A DNA stretch of 64,000 bases from Selenomonadales bacterium (GTDB lineage: Bacteria > Bacillota > Negativicutes > Sporomusales > UBA7701): positions 62,001 through 126,000 of the forward strand of contig JAHDOI010000047.1 of assembly GCA_018434945.1 (NCBI GenBank), in the 5' to 3' direction. Below are positions 33,960 through 44,302 of this stretch, in pieces (the stretch's first letter is position 1; each line of letters begins with the position of its first letter). The translations under genes were made by a program, and so were the position numbers. Under the pieces are notes generated by a model. That model ran no database searches, had not been told where the DNA came from, and was given only the letters and a program-made list of their open reading frames with translations.

Positions 33960-34002
33960 AAAAATATAATAAGTGCCTCCCGGATGCTCTCCGGGAGGCA
34001 CT
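33960..34002 (-). terminator. Terminator of ilvE
   Basis: AGTGCCTCCCGGA (33972-33984) pairs with TCCGGGAGGCACT (33990-34002); on the minus strand it is followed by TATTATATTTTT. It lies 7 bp after the ilvE stop and closes the arginine/ilvE gene run. Confidence 0.9.
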
Positions 34003-34008
34003 ACTGCC

Positions 34009-35082
34009 TTAAACCTTTGCCACCTTTTCCACCCAGCCGAACTTATCGGCCACCGTGCCGTACTGGAGCCCGGCGACGTGGTCGAAAAGCTTCTGGGAGA
34101 AAGGACCGGTCTTATTGCCGTTGATGACGAGCTTCTTACCCTTCCACGACAACTCGCCCACCGGCGAAATGACGGCGGCCGTGCCCGAACCGAAGACCTC
34201 CTCGAGCTCGCCCTTGGCATGAGCCTCGAAGACCTCGTCGATGGAAATCTGCCGCTCGGTCGCCTTCACGCCCCAGTCCTTGGCCAGCTCGAGGACGGTG
34301 CGGCGGGTGATGCCGCCGAGGATGCTGCCGTTAAGGGCCGGGGTTATCAGTTCGCCCTTGATCTTGAAGAAGATATTCATCGTGCCGACTTCCTCGATAT
34401 ACTTGCGCTCGACGCCATCCAGCCACAGCACCTGGGCGTAGCCTTCCTTCTTGGCCTCGACCTGGGCGCGCAGACTGGCGGCATAGTTGCCCGGCGTCTT
34501 GGCCTCGCCGATGCCGCCGGGAACGGCGCGGACGAATTTGTCCTCCACCTTGATGCCGACGGGGTTGAAGCCGGCGGCGTAATAAGCGCCCACCGGGGAA
34601 AGGATGATGAACAGCTTGTATGTATCGGAGGATTTCACGCCGACATACGGATCGGTGGCGATGATGAAGGGGCGGATATAGAGCGCCGTGCCATGCTTGG
34701 CCGGTACCCAGCGTTTGTCGATTTCGAGGAGCTTATTCAGGCCGGCATGGACGACATCGACATCGGTGTTGGGGATGCAGATGATGTCGGCCGAGCGGTT
34801 GAAGCGGTTCAGGTAATCGAGCGGCCGGAAGACGTTGATAACGCCCTCGTCGGTGCGGAAAGCCTTCATCCCTTCGAAAATGGCCTGGCCGTAGTGCAGC
34901 ACCATGGCGGCGGGGTAAAGGGAAAATTCCTCGTACGGTACCACGCGCGGATTATACCAGCCCTTGCCGGTCTGGTAATCCATCTCAAACATGTGGTCGG
35001 TGAAATACTGCCCGAACCCGAGTTTATCAGGGTCCGGGAGCGCCTTCGGGGTCGCAACCCTGGTAACGGCGATGTCGACCAT
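34009..35082 (-). CDS. ilvE: Branched-chain amino acid aminotransferase
   Basis: PLP enzyme of fold type IV that transaminates the keto acids of valine, leucine and isoleucine; 357 residues from the ATG at 35080-35082 behind AAGGGGGC. An upstream in-frame start at 35145 has no ribosome-binding site. Family segments: LHYGQAIFEGMKAFR, ALYIRPFIIATDPYVGVK, KTPGNYAASLRAQ (substrate and PLP region), EVGTMNIFFKI, GSILGGITRRTVLELA and EVFGSGTAAVISPV. The PLP lysine lies in the AKTPGNYA area as in IlvE of about 350-360 residues. It follows argH by 66 bp on the same strand and may be the last gene of the arginine operon. Confidence 0.93.
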   Translation of the reverse strand: MVDIAVTRVATPKALPDPDKLGFGQYFTDHMFEMDYQTGKGWYNPRVVPYEEFSLYPAAMVLHYGQAIFEGMKAFRTDEGVINVFRPLDYLNRFNRSADIICIPNTDVDVVHAGLNKLLEIDKRWVPAKHGTALYIRPFIIATDPYVGVKSSDTYKLFIILSPVGAYYAAGFNPVGIKVEDKFVRAVPGGIGEAKTPGNYAASLRAQVEAKKEGYAQVLWLDGVERKYIEEVGTMNIFFKIKGELITPALNGSILGGITRRTVLELAKDWGVKATERQISIDEVFEAHAKGELEEVFGSGTAAVISPVGELSWKGKKLVINGNKTGPFSQKLFDHVAGLQYGTVADKFGWVEKVAKV

Positions 35083-35148
35083 AATGAAGCCCCCTTCTCG
35101 TTTTGTCCAAAGCGGAAAAAACCTCGCTGTGGAATACCTTACCAATCA

Positions 35149-36564
35149 TTATATGCTCTTTTTTCGATAGGTGTCAAGCAGTGCGGCCTGTCCGCCGAGC
35201 GCTTCGCGGCCGCGGGCGATGGCGTCTTTCACCTGGGACGGCGACGTGCCGCCGTAAGAATTCCGGGCCGCCACACAGGTCTCCACCCTGATAGCCGCGA
35301 GGACATCTTCTGCGAACAGCGGGGAAAATTGTTTCAGCTCGGCCAACGACATTTCGTCGAGCTTCATGCCTTTCTCGATACAGTAGCGGACACTCTTGCC
35401 CGACACCTCGTGAGCCTGACGGAAGGGGAGACCTTTCTTCACCAGGTAATCGGCCAGATCGGTGGCGTTGGTGAAATCCTCGTCGGCCGCCGCCAGCATC
35501 CGCGGCGCATTCGCCTTCATGCCGCGCACCATCGCCGCGTACACCGACAGGCTGAACTTGACGGTATCGACCGTGTCGAACAACCCCTCCTTGTCCTCCT
35601 GCATATCCTTGTTGTACGCCAGCGGCAGGCCCTTCATCGTCGTCAGCAGCGCCATCAGGTGGCCGACCACCCGGCCGGTCTTGCCCCGCACCAGCTCCGA
35701 CACATCGGGGTTCTTCTTCTGGGGCATGATGCTCGAGCCGGTGCAGTGGGCATCGTCCAGCTCGATGAACTTGAACTCCGAACTGCACCAGAGGATGATC
35801 TCCTCGCTCAGCCGGCTGAGGTGGACCATGAGGATGGCCGCGAAGGCCAGGAACTCCAGCACGAAGTCGCGGTCGGCGACCGCGTCGATGCTGTTGTCGT
35901 ACACGCGGCCGAAATTCAGCTCGTCGGCCACCATCTGCCGGTCGATGGGGAAGGTTGTGCCGGCCAGGGCGCCCGCTCCCAGCGGCATCAGGTCGGCCCG
36001 CTCCCATACCCCCCGCAGGCGGTCGAAATCCCGTCCGAGCATGAAAAAGTAAGCCATCAGCTGGTGGGCGAACAGTATGGGCTGGGCCCGCTGCAGGTGG
36101 GTGTAGCCGGGCATTATGACATCGGGGTACCTGCCGGCCGTCTCCAGGATAGCCTCCTGCAGGCCGCACAGCAGCTGGCCGACAGCCACCACCTCCTTGC
36201 GGAGGTAGAGGTGGGTGTCGAGAGCCGCCTGGTCGTTGCGGCTGCGGGCGGTGTGCAGCTTGCCCCCGACCGGGCCGATCCTTTCCGTCAGGCGCTTCTC
36301 GATATTCATGTGGATGTCTTCCAGCGCCGTCTCGAAAGTGAAATTCCCGGCCTCGATATCGGCGAGGATGCCTGTCAGCCCGGCGATGATCGCCTCGGCC
36401 TCGTCGGCAGCGATGATGCCGCACTTGGCAAGCATGCGCGCGTGGGCGATGCTGCCGGCGATATCCTCTTTATACAGCCGCCTGTCAAAAGAAATGGAGG
36501 AGGTAAACTCCTCCACAAGCACGTCAGTGCCTTTGGTGAATCTACCGCCCCAAAGCTTGGTCAT
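35149..36564 (-). CDS. argH: Argininosuccinate lyase
   Basis: Last step of arginine synthesis, splitting argininosuccinate to arginine and fumarate. 471 residues, start [14 protein letters not shown]. The fumarase-superfamily signature [12 protein letters not shown] (about 280-291, with the catalytic Ser) and [19 protein letters not shown] are intact. The C-terminus ([13 protein letters not shown]) is about 10 residues longer than in E. coli. It starts one base after the argG stop, so translation is coupled. ilvE follows on the same strand. Confidence 0.97.
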   Translation of the reverse strand: MTKLWGGRFTKGTDVLVEEFTSSISFDRRLYKEDIAGSIAHARMLAKCGIIAADEAEAIIAGLTGILADIEAGNFTFETALEDIHMNIEKRLTERIGPVGGKLHTARSRNDQAALDTHLYLRKEVVAVGQLLCGLQEAILETAGRYPDVIMPGYTHLQRAQPILFAHQLMAYFFMLGRDFDRLRGVWERADLMPLGAGALAGTTFPIDRQMVADELNFGRVYDNSIDAVADRDFVLEFLAFAAILMVHLSRLSEEIILWCSSEFKFIELDDAHCTGSSIMPQKKNPDVSELVRGKTGRVVGHLMALLTTMKGLPLAYNKDMQEDKEGLFDTVDTVKFSLSVYAAMVRGMKANAPRMLAAADEDFTNATDLADYLVKKGLPFRQAHEVSGKSVRYCIEKGMKLDEMSLAELKQFSPLFAEDVLAAIRVETCVAARNSYGGTSPSQVKDAIARGREALGGQAALLDTYRKKSI

Positions 36565-37779
<1,215 letters not shown>

Positions 37780-37823
37780 ATATATTCCTCCCGTTATAAA
37801 TGTTCTTTTAAATAATTTTGCAA

Positions 37824-38003
37824 GCAGGCCGTTCAGAGGCCCCAGATGCTAGGCGGCTCTGCCAGGCGTGCCGCGCCGCGTACTCGGATCGTACGCAAGC
37901 AAGCGCCTGGCAGAACAAGTGCGCAAGTTCTTGGCGCGCAGCGCTTAGAACTGCGGCCTACCCCTTGCGGGTGCAACGCAGATGGGGTCTATCAACGGCC
38001 TGC
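37824..38003 (-). repeat. Hairpin repeat family, copy B (with module X)
   Basis: 180 bp, minus orientation, inside the arg operon between argF (stop at 38010) and argG. Ends pair: GCAGGCCGTT at the left against AACGGCCTGC at the right. The inner stem is CCAGGCG/CGCCTGG instead of AGAGCGC/GCGCTCT, a compensated change. Apical GCGTAC/GTACGC. It has the extra module X (37915-37980), with its own small stem AGTTCT/AGAACT. Confidence 0.85.
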
Positions 38004-38009
38004 CCTCTG

Positions 38010-38933
38010 TCACCCCATCAGCAGGGCCATGATCGCCTTCTGGACGTGCAGCCTGTTCTCGGCCTCGTCGAACACCGCCGACTGGGGTCCCTCCAGCACC
38101 GCCTCGGTGATCTCCTCGCCGCGGTGGGCAGGCAGGCAGTGCAGCACGATGGCGTCGGGTTTGGCCAGGTGCAGCAGCGCCTCGTTGATCTGGTACCCGG
38201 CGAAAGCGCGTTGCCTGGTGGCCTGTTCGGCTTCCTGGCCCATGCTGGCCCACACATCGGTGTACAGCACGTCGGCCCCCACGGCCGCATCCTTGGGATC
38301 GGTCACCAGCGTCACCTTGCTGCCGTGCTCGGCGGCGGCCGCCTTGGCCTCCAGCACCACCTGGGGGTTGGGCGCGTATCCCGGCGGAGTGGCCACGGAA
38401 ATATCCATCCCCACCTTGGCGCAGGTATGGAGGAGGGCATTCACCATGTTATTGCCGTCGCCCACATAGGCCAGCTTAAGACCCTTGGCCTTCCCCTTGC
38501 GTTCGACCACGGTGAAAACGTCGGTCAGCGCCTGGCAAGGGTGGAGATAATCGGTCAGGCCGTTGATCACCGGTATTTCGGCGTAGCGGGCCAGCTCCTC
38601 GACCTCGGCGTGCGAAAATGTGCGGATCATGATGCCGTCCAGATAGCGCGACAGCACCCTGGCCGTGTCCTTCACCGGCTCGCCGCGGCCGATCTGCAGG
38701 TCGTTGGCGCTCAGGAAGAGCGCGGTCCCGCCGAGCTGCCACATGCCTGCCTCGAACGACACGCGGGTCCTGGTCGACGCCTTCTGGAAAATCATCCCCA
38801 GCGTCTTGCCCTTCAACAGCTGGTGGGGCTCGCCCTTCTTCTGCTTGGCCTTCAGCTGTTGGGCCAGCTCGAATACCCGGTAAACCTCGTCTACCGACAG
38901 ATCGTTGACGGATAACAGGTCTTTGCCTTTCAT
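38010..38933 (-). CDS. argF: Ornithine carbamoyltransferase
   Basis: Makes citrulline from ornithine and carbamoyl phosphate; 307 residues, usual length. Carbamoyl-phosphate motif STRTRVSFEAGMW, ornithine loop HCLPAHRGEE, and the segment HPCQALTDVFTV are all present. It lies 102 bp after argD and is followed within 7 bp by repeat copy B. Anabolic use is implied by the operon. There is no arcA or arcC nearby. Confidence 0.97.
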   Translation of the reverse strand: MKGKDLLSVNDLSVDEVYRVFELAQQLKAKQKKGEPHQLLKGKTLGMIFQKASTRTRVSFEAGMWQLGGTALFLSANDLQIGRGEPVKDTARVLSRYLDGIMIRTFSHAEVEELARYAEIPVINGLTDYLHPCQALTDVFTVVERKGKAKGLKLAYVGDGNNMVNALLHTCAKVGMDISVATPPGYAPNPQVVLEAKAAAAEHGSKVTLVTDPKDAAVGADVLYTDVWASMGQEAEQATRQRAFAGYQINEALLHLAKPDAIVLHCLPAHRGEEITEAVLEGPQSAVFDEAENRLHVQKAIMALLMG

Positions 38934-39035
38934 TTTCCCCTAACCCCCAATAAGATGGGAGCTGCTTAAAAATCCGTCCGCCGTGTGCATCCGGATATAA
39001 TAAGCGAGCTCCATAGGCTGTAATGCCTTTGTGTT

Positions 39036-40238
39036 CTAATTATTGGCGTCGGCCGCGATGACTCTGTCTAAAATAGCCACCATTTCATCCACATGCTGTT
39101 TGCCGATATTCAGCGCCGGCACGAACCTGAGCACATCGCCGGCGGTGCAATTGATGAGCGCCCCGGCCGCCATGCAGGCATTGACGAAATCCTTGCCCGG
39201 CTTGGTCAGCTTCATGCCGATTATCAGCCCCTGACCGCGCACTTCGGTGATCAGCGCCGGATACTTGGCCTTGAGGCCGTTCAGGGCTGTCATCATATAG
39301 CTACCCATTTTCGCGGCGTTGCCCGGCAAATCCTCCTCCACGAGCACGGAAAGTGTGGCATTCGCGGCCGCGCAGGCCAGCGGGTTGCCGCCGAACGTCG
39401 TGCCGTGGTCGCCGGGGCTGAAAGCCTTCAGGACCTTTTCCGACGCCAGGATGGCGCCGATCGGCATCCCGCCGCCCAGCCCCTTGGCGAGGGTCATGAT
39501 ATCGGGCTTGACGCCCGTATGCTGCCAGGCGAGCAGTTTGCCCGTCCGCCCCATGCCGGACTGGATCTCGTCGAGGATGAGCAGCGCGCCGTGCTTTTCG
39601 CACAGCTCCTTCGCCCCTTTGAGGTACCCGGGATCGGGGATGTTGACCCCGCCCTCGCCCTGGATGGGTTCGAGCATCACGGCGCACGTCTTGGCCGACA
39701 CCGCTTTCTCAAGCGCCGCGAGATCGCCGAACGGCACATAGGAAAAGCCTCCCGGCAGCGGCTCGTAGCCCTTTTGGTACTTGGGCTGGCCGGTAGCGGT
39801 CAGCGTGGCCAGCGTCCGGCCGTGGAACGAATGCTCGGCGGTGATGATCTCAACCTTGTCGGCGGCGATCGTCTTGCCGTATTTGCGGGCGAGCTTGATC
39901 GCCCCCTCGTTGGCCTCGGCGCCGCTGTTGCAGACGAACGCCCGGTCGATGCCGGTGAGCTCAACCAGCGTCTTGGCAAGCTTGGTCTGCTCGGCGGTGT
40001 AGTAGAGGTTGGAAACGTGGATCAGTTTGGCGGCCTGGGCGGATATCGCCGCCACCAGCTTGGGGTGGGCGTGGCCGAGGATGTTGACGGCTATGCCGCC
40101 GAGGAAATCGAGGTACTTCTTGCCCTCGATGTCGTACACATACGGTCCCTCGCCGCGCTCCAGCACCACCTGGTAGCGGGCGAACACCGGCCAATAATAT
40201 TTGCCCTCGGTCTCCATAACCTCTTTAGCACTCGTCAA
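39036..40238 (-). CDS. argD: Acetylornithine aminotransferase
   Basis: Class III PLP aminotransferase that makes N-acetylornithine; 400 residues. NSGAEANEGAIKLARKYG, HGRTLATLTATGQPKYQKGY, LLILDEIQSGMGRTG and the PLP-lysine segment PDIMTLAKGLGGGMPIGA are intact. The start is TTG at 40236-40238 behind GGGAGAGGGAGAAA and overlaps argB by 14 bp. An inner ATG at 40217 has its GAGG too close to serve well. Confidence 0.95.
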   Translation of the reverse strand: MTSAKEVMETEGKYYWPVFARYQVVLERGEGPYVYDIEGKKYLDFLGGIAVNILGHAHPKLVAAISAQAAKLIHVSNLYYTAEQTKLAKTLVELTGIDRAFVCNSGAEANEGAIKLARKYGKTIAADKVEIITAEHSFHGRTLATLTATGQPKYQKGYEPLPGGFSYVPFGDLAALEKAVSAKTCAVMLEPIQGEGGVNIPDPGYLKGAKELCEKHGALLILDEIQSGMGRTGKLLAWQHTGVKPDIMTLAKGLGGGMPIGAILASEKVLKAFSPGDHGTTFGGNPLACAAANATLSVLVEEDLPGNAAKMGSYMMTALNGLKAKYPALITEVRGQGLIIGMKLTKPGKDFVNACMAAGALINCTAGDVLRFVPALNIGKQHVDEMVAILDRVIAADANN

Positions 40239-41133
40239 TTTCTCCCTCTCCCTTCACGACCTCGGTTCCGATACCGGTGTCGGTAAAAATCTCCAAAAGC
40301 AGCGAATGGGACTGCCGTCCGTCGATGATATGCGCCTTTTCCGCACCGCCCGATAGGGCGCGGATGCAAGCCTCCACCTTGGGGATCATGCCGCCGTCGA
40401 TGCTGCCCTCGCGGATCATCTTCTTAGCGTCGGCGAACCCGAGGGTCGAAACGAAGGTGCTCTTGTCGTGGTAATCGCGGTAGATGCCTTCGACATCGGT
40501 CAGCAGGATGAGCTTCTCCGCCCTCAGCGCCCCGGCGATCTCGCCGGCCACATAGTCGGCGTTGATGTTGTAGCTCTCGCCGTGCGTCCCCGCGCCGACG
40601 GGAGCGATGACCGGGATATAATCGTTGTTTAAAAGTGTCCAGACGATATCGGGCTTGACCTCGGCAACATCGCCGACGAAGCCGATGTCCACCTCGCGCG
40701 CCTTGCCTTCCTCGTAAACGGTGGCCAAGTGCTTGCGGGCCTTTATCAGGCCGGCGTCCTTGCCGTTCAGGCCGACGGCGCGCGCCCCGTGGGTGTTGAG
40801 CATCGCGACAAGCTCGGTGTTGATCTTACCGGCCAGCACCATCTCGGCCGCCGCCATCGTCTCCTCGTCCGTCACCCGCAGCCCGCTGACAAAGCTCGAC
40901 TGTTTGCCCATCTGCTTGAGAAGGGCGGTGATCTCGGGGCCGCCGCCGTGGACGACCACCGGCCTCAGGCCGATGTACTTCATCAGCGCGATATCCTGGA
41001 TGACGCTGTTCTTCAGGTCGGCGTTCAGCATCGCGTTGCCGCCGTACTTTATCACAAACGTCTTGCCGGTGAACTTCTGGATATAAGGGAGGATCTCCAC
41101 CAGCACGCCCGCTTTTTCCACCGTGGTCATCAT
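40225..41133 (-). CDS. argB: Acetylglutamate kinase
   Basis: Phosphorylates N-acetylglutamate, the usual feedback point of the pathway in bacteria that recycle acetyl groups; 302 residues. GKTFVIKYGGNAM, VVVHGGGPEI and DGGMIPKVEACIRAL are intact. An N-terminal helix (VEKAGVLVEILPYIQKFTG) like that of arginine-inhibited hexameric kinases suggests arginine sensitivity, which fits the presence of argJ. The start at 41133 has GGAGGCGAGCTACT before it. It lies 15 bp after argJ. Confidence 0.97.
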   Translation of the reverse strand: MMTTVEKAGVLVEILPYIQKFTGKTFVIKYGGNAMLNADLKNSVIQDIALMKYIGLRPVVVHGGGPEITALLKQMGKQSSFVSGLRVTDEETMAAAEMVLAGKINTELVAMLNTHGARAVGLNGKDAGLIKARKHLATVYEEGKAREVDIGFVGDVAEVKPDIVWTLLNNDYIPVIAPVGAGTHGESYNINADYVAGEIAGALRAEKLILLTDVEGIYRDYHDKSTFVSTLGFADAKKMIREGSIDGGMIPKVEACIRALSGGAEKAHIIDGRQSHSLLLEIFTDTGIGTEVVKGEGEIDEC

Positions 41134-41148
41134 AGTAGCTCGCCTCCG

Positions 41149-42357
41149 TCAGGTGCTGTAATCGGCGTTGATCTTAACATATTCGTAGGAGAAATCGCAC
41201 GTCCAGACGGTGGCGGACGCGCTGCCCGCGCCCAACTCGATCTCCACGGCGATATCCTTATCAGCCACCACCTTCTGAAGCGCCTTGGCGTCGGCGACGG
41301 CGTTCATGCCGTTTTTCGCCACGACGATGCCGCCGAGGGTCAGCATCGCCTTGGCAGGCTCCACCTTCGCCCCCGAGTAGCCCACCGCGCACAGGATGCG
41401 GCCCCAGTTGGGGTCCTGGCCGAAGAAGGCCGTCTTCACGAGCGGCGAATGCGCCACCGTCATCGCCGCCGTCTTGGCGTCGGCGTAACTTGCCGCCCCC
41501 TTGACGGTGATTTCGAGAAACTTGGTCGCCCCCTCGCCGTCGCGGACAACCAGCTTGGCGAGGTCGGTGCACACCGCCGTGAGCGCGGTCACGAACTCGC
41601 CGTACGCCGGGTCGTCAGCCGACTCGATGGGCTTGTTGCCCGCCTGGCCGTTAGCCAGCACACACAGCGTATCGTTCGTGCTCATATCGCCGTCGACGGT
41701 GATCGAGTTGAACGACACATCCACCGCCGCCGCGAGCGCCTGTTTAAGCGCCGCGGGCGAGATGGCCGCGTCGGTGGTCACGAAGCTCAGCAGCGTGGCC
41801 AGGTTGGGGCGGATCATCCCCGCGCCCTTGGCGATGCCGGCCACCCGGGCGGTCACGCCGCCGAGCGAAAACTCGTACGCCGCGACCTTGGGGAAGGTGT
41901 CGGTCGTCATGATGCCCTGGAGCGCCTTGTCGTGGTTGGTCTCGGAAAGCTCGGCCACCGCCCGCTTGATGCCGTCGGCCACCTTGGCCATCGGCAGATT
42001 GACGCCGATGATGCCGGTCGAAGCCACGAACACATCGTCGTCGGCCAGCCCCAGCAGCGAAGCGGTCAGATGGCCCATCGCCTTCGCATCCTCCATGCCC
42101 TGCTCGCCTGTGCAGGAATTGGCGCAGCCCGAGTTGACGACAACCGCCTGGGCTGTCCCCTTGGCCGCGACCTTACGCGAAATCTGCACCCCTGCGGCCG
42201 CGAACGCGTTGGTGGTGAACAGCGCCGCCGCGGAGCACGGCGTCGGGCTGTAGATGACCGTCACGTCCTCCTTGCCGCTCTTCTTGATGCCGGCCTTAAC
42301 GCCGGCCGCCTTGAAGCCCTTAGGGGCGGTGATGCCCCCCTTAATCGCTGTCAGCAT
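41149..42357 (-). CDS. argJ: Bifunctional glutamate N-acetyltransferase / amino-acid acetyltransferase
   Basis: Transfers acetyl from acetylornithine to glutamate, and possibly from acetyl-CoA; 402 residues. The protein is made as one chain that cuts itself before the nucleophilic Thr in NLATLLSFVTTDA. NSGCANSCTGEQG and PNWGRILCAVGYSGA are family segments. I use the ATG at 42355-42357 because GGAGG lies 9 bp upstream. A start at 42381 overlapping argC has no such site. The C-terminus YVKINADYST fits. With argJ present, the acetyl-recycling pathway is used and argA/argE are not needed. Confidence 0.96.
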   Translation of the reverse strand: MLTAIKGGITAPKGFKAAGVKAGIKKSGKEDVTVIYSPTPCSAAALFTTNAFAAAGVQISRKVAAKGTAQAVVVNSGCANSCTGEQGMEDAKAMGHLTASLLGLADDDVFVASTGIIGVNLPMAKVADGIKRAVAELSETNHDKALQGIMTTDTFPKVAAYEFSLGGVTARVAGIAKGAGMIRPNLATLLSFVTTDAAISPAALKQALAAAVDVSFNSITVDGDMSTNDTLCVLANGQAGNKPIESADDPAYGEFVTALTAVCTDLAKLVVRDGEGATKFLEITVKGAASYADAKTAAMTVAHSPLVKTAFFGQDPNWGRILCAVGYSGAKVEPAKAMLTLGGIVVAKNGMNAVADAKALQKVVADKDIAVEIELGAGSASATVWTCDFSYEYVKINADYST

Positions 42358-42377
42358 ACTATCCATCCTCCGATCTA

Positions 42378-43412
42378 TCATGGATACAACGGCGCCTGGG
42401 TAAGCCCGGTGCGCTCGTCAAGTCCGAACATCACGTTGAGATTCTGCACCGCCTGGCCGGCCGCCCCCTTGACGAGGTTGTCGATCGCCGCGACGGTTAC
42501 CACCCGGCCGGTGCGGCTGTCGATATGCCAGCCGATATCGCAGAAATTGCTGCCGCGCGTCTCCTTGGTCGCCGGGTAGCCGCCACGGCCGCGCAGCCGG
42601 ATGAAGAACTCGTCGCCGTACATGGCGGTGTAGGCTTCGTCGACCGCCTCGGCGGTCACGCCGCCCTTCAATGTGGCGTAGCAGGTGCTGAGGATGCCTC
42701 TGGCCATCGGGATCAGGTGGGGAGTGAAAGAGATGATAACCTCCTGCCCGGCGACATCGCTCAAAGCCTGCTCGATCTCCGGCGTGTGCCGGTGGCCGGC
42801 GACCCCGTAAGCCCTGACGTTCTCGTACGCCTCGCTGAGGTGGTAGTTGAGGCCCAGTCCCCTGCCGGCGCCGGAAATGCCCGATTTGGCGTCCACGACG
42901 ATGCTGGCCGGGTCGATGAGGCCGTGCTTTAAAAGCGGAGCGACCGCCAGGATGCTGGCCGTCGTATAGCAGCCCGGATTGCCCACGATGGCGGCGCCGC
43001 GGACCTTGTCGCGGTAAAGCTCGGTGAGGCCGTAAACCGCGCCCGCGTCCGGATGGGTGTGGGCATGTTTGTACCATTTCTCATACACCGCCGGATCGCT
43101 GAAGCGGTAGTCGGCACCCATGTCGATAACCTTGGCGCCGGCGGCGACGATCTTCTTGCCCGCCTCCATGGCGTGCCCGTGGGGCAGGCCGATAAACACC
43201 ACGTCGCTGGCAGCGGCGATTTCCTCAAGTTCTTTCACGCTCGCTAGTTTTTTTCGATAAAATCGGGTAAAATGTGGATATATATTGTCGATGTACTCCC
43301 CTGTCTGGCTCTCCGACGTGATGCTGACCATTTCCGCCGCCGGGTGGCCGGCCAGGATGCGCAAAAGCTCCTCGCCGGTATAGCCGGTGGCGCCGATGAT
43401 ACTGACCTTCAT
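42378..43412 (-). CDS. argC: N-acetyl-gamma-glutamyl-phosphate reductase
   Basis: NADPH-dependent reductase, 344 residues and first gene of the arginine operon. The Rossmann motif IGATGYTGEELLRIL is at the N-terminus, the catalytic Cys in GNPGCYTTAS (about 148), and GLTELYRDKV and GVAGHRHTPEIEQAL follow. Transcription starts from a strong promoter at 43462-43490 overlapped by an ARG box. Operon order: argC-argJ-argB-argD-argF-argG-argH. Confidence 0.97.
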   Translation of the reverse strand: MKVSIIGATGYTGEELLRILAGHPAAEMVSITSESQTGEYIDNIYPHFTRFYRKKLASVKELEEIAAASDVVFIGLPHGHAMEAGKKIVAAGAKVIDMGADYRFSDPAVYEKWYKHAHTHPDAGAVYGLTELYRDKVRGAAIVGNPGCYTTASILAVAPLLKHGLIDPASIVVDAKSGISGAGRGLGLNYHLSEAYENVRAYGVAGHRHTPEIEQALSDVAGQEVIISFTPHLIPMARGILSTCYATLKGGVTAEAVDEAYTAMYGDEFFIRLRGRGGYPATKETRGSNFCDIGWHIDSRTGRVVTVAAIDNLVKGAAGQAVQNLNVMFGLDERTGLTQAPLYP

Positions 43413-43461
43413 GGCCCCGACCTCCTTGTTGCCAAAAAATAATATAAATAGCTTTTTAATA

Positions 43462-43490
43462 ATTATACGTTACGATGTATAAAAATGCAA
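43462..43490 (-). promoter_or_regulatory. argC promoter
   Basis: On the minus strand TTGCAT (43485-43490), a 17-bp spacer and a perfect TATAAT (43462-43467), about 50 bp upstream of argC. It drives the whole arg operon. Confidence 0.8.
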
Positions 43491-43491
43491 T
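43474..43491. promoter_or_regulatory. ARG box (ArgR/AhrC operator)
   Basis: GATGTATAAAAATGCAAT differs in only two or three places from the Bacillus ARG-box consensus CATGAATAAAAATKCAAK. It overlaps the -35 box and spacer of the argC promoter, so ArgR bound with arginine should repress the operon. argR is not in the window. Confidence 0.75.
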
Positions 43492-43530
43492 AACATTTTA
43501 CCAAGATTTTCAGGGAGGATAACGACGCCG

Positions 43531-44151
43531 ATGCTTGATAACCTAACGCTGTTGGTCGAAGATTACGGCTATCTGGCCGTATTCATCGGGATGTTCTTCG
43601 AAGGGATGTGCATCCCCGTCCCCAGCGAAATCGTCATGGGCTTCGCCGGCTTCATGGTCTACCAGGGCAAATTCTCCCTCACCGGCGCCATCCTGAGCGG
43701 CTGGCTCGGCAGCTTCGCCGGGTCGTGCACCATCTACTACATCGCCCGCAAGGGCGGACGTCAGTTTCTGTACCGCTACTGCCACCTCGTGCGCCTTTCG
43801 CCCGCCCACCTCGACGTCATCGGCCAATGGTTCCACCGCTTCGGCCCGCCCCTCATCATCCCCTGGCGCCAAATCCCCGTCCTGCGCACCAAAATCAGCA
43901 TCGCCGCCGGCCTCCTCGACCTTAAGCCCTGGGTGTTCGTGCTCAACACCGCAATCGGCATCGCCGTCTGGTGCACGCTGTCCGTATCGCTCGGCTACTA
44001 TTTCGGCCAGAACTGGATGCTGTTCGTCGATTTCTTCTCCCGCCTCGGCACCTTCGTCATCGCCGCCATCGCAGTGGCCGCCATCGTCGGCGCCATCGCT
44101 ATGTTCCTCTACCTCCGCCGGCGAAAGAAAAGAAAAGAAGAGGCCCGCTGA
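43531..44151 (+). CDS. DedA-family membrane protein
   Basis: 206 residues of the SNARE-associated/DedA family, now thought to flip lipid carriers such as undecaprenyl phosphate or phospholipids across the inner membrane. Signature segments are FFEGMCIPVPSEIVMGFAGF, GSFAGSCTIYYIARKGGR, FHRFGPPLIIPWRQIPVLRT (the re-entrant region) and a final hydrophobic helix before a basic tail (YLRRRKKRKEEAR). It is transcribed divergently from argC; CAGGGAGGATAACG precedes the start. It ends 10 bp before repeat copy C. Confidence 0.92.
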   Translation: MLDNLTLLVEDYGYLAVFIGMFFEGMCIPVPSEIVMGFAGFMVYQGKFSLTGAILSGWLGSFAGSCTIYYIARKGGRQFLYRYCHLVRLSPAHLDVIGQWFHRFGPPLIIPWRQIPVLRTKISIAAGLLDLKPWVFVLNTAIGIAVWCTLSVSLGYYFGQNWMLFVDFFSRLGTFVIAAIAVAAIVGAIAMFLYLRRRKKRKEEAR

Positions 44152-44161
44152 CCTCTCTTCC

Positions 44162-44287
44162 CCAGGCTGTTGATAAAGCCCCAGCTGCGTCGTTGCGACT
44201 GCGTTTGCTTGCTTGCGTACATTCCGAGTACGCGGCGCGGCGCAAGCCTCGTCGCGCCTTGCATCTGGGGCTTTCTGAACAGCCTGG
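44162..44287 (+). repeat. Hairpin repeat family, copy C (basic type)
   Basis: 126 bp, plus orientation, between the convergent dedA and amrS genes. Ends pair over more than 20 bases with few mismatches: CCAGGCTGTT at the left against AACAGCCTGG at the right, then AAAGCCCCAG against CTGGGGCTTT. Apical GCGTAC/GTACGC. It could serve as a terminator for either gene. Confidence 0.85.
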
Positions 44288-44302
44288 AGTTCTATAATCC
44301 TC

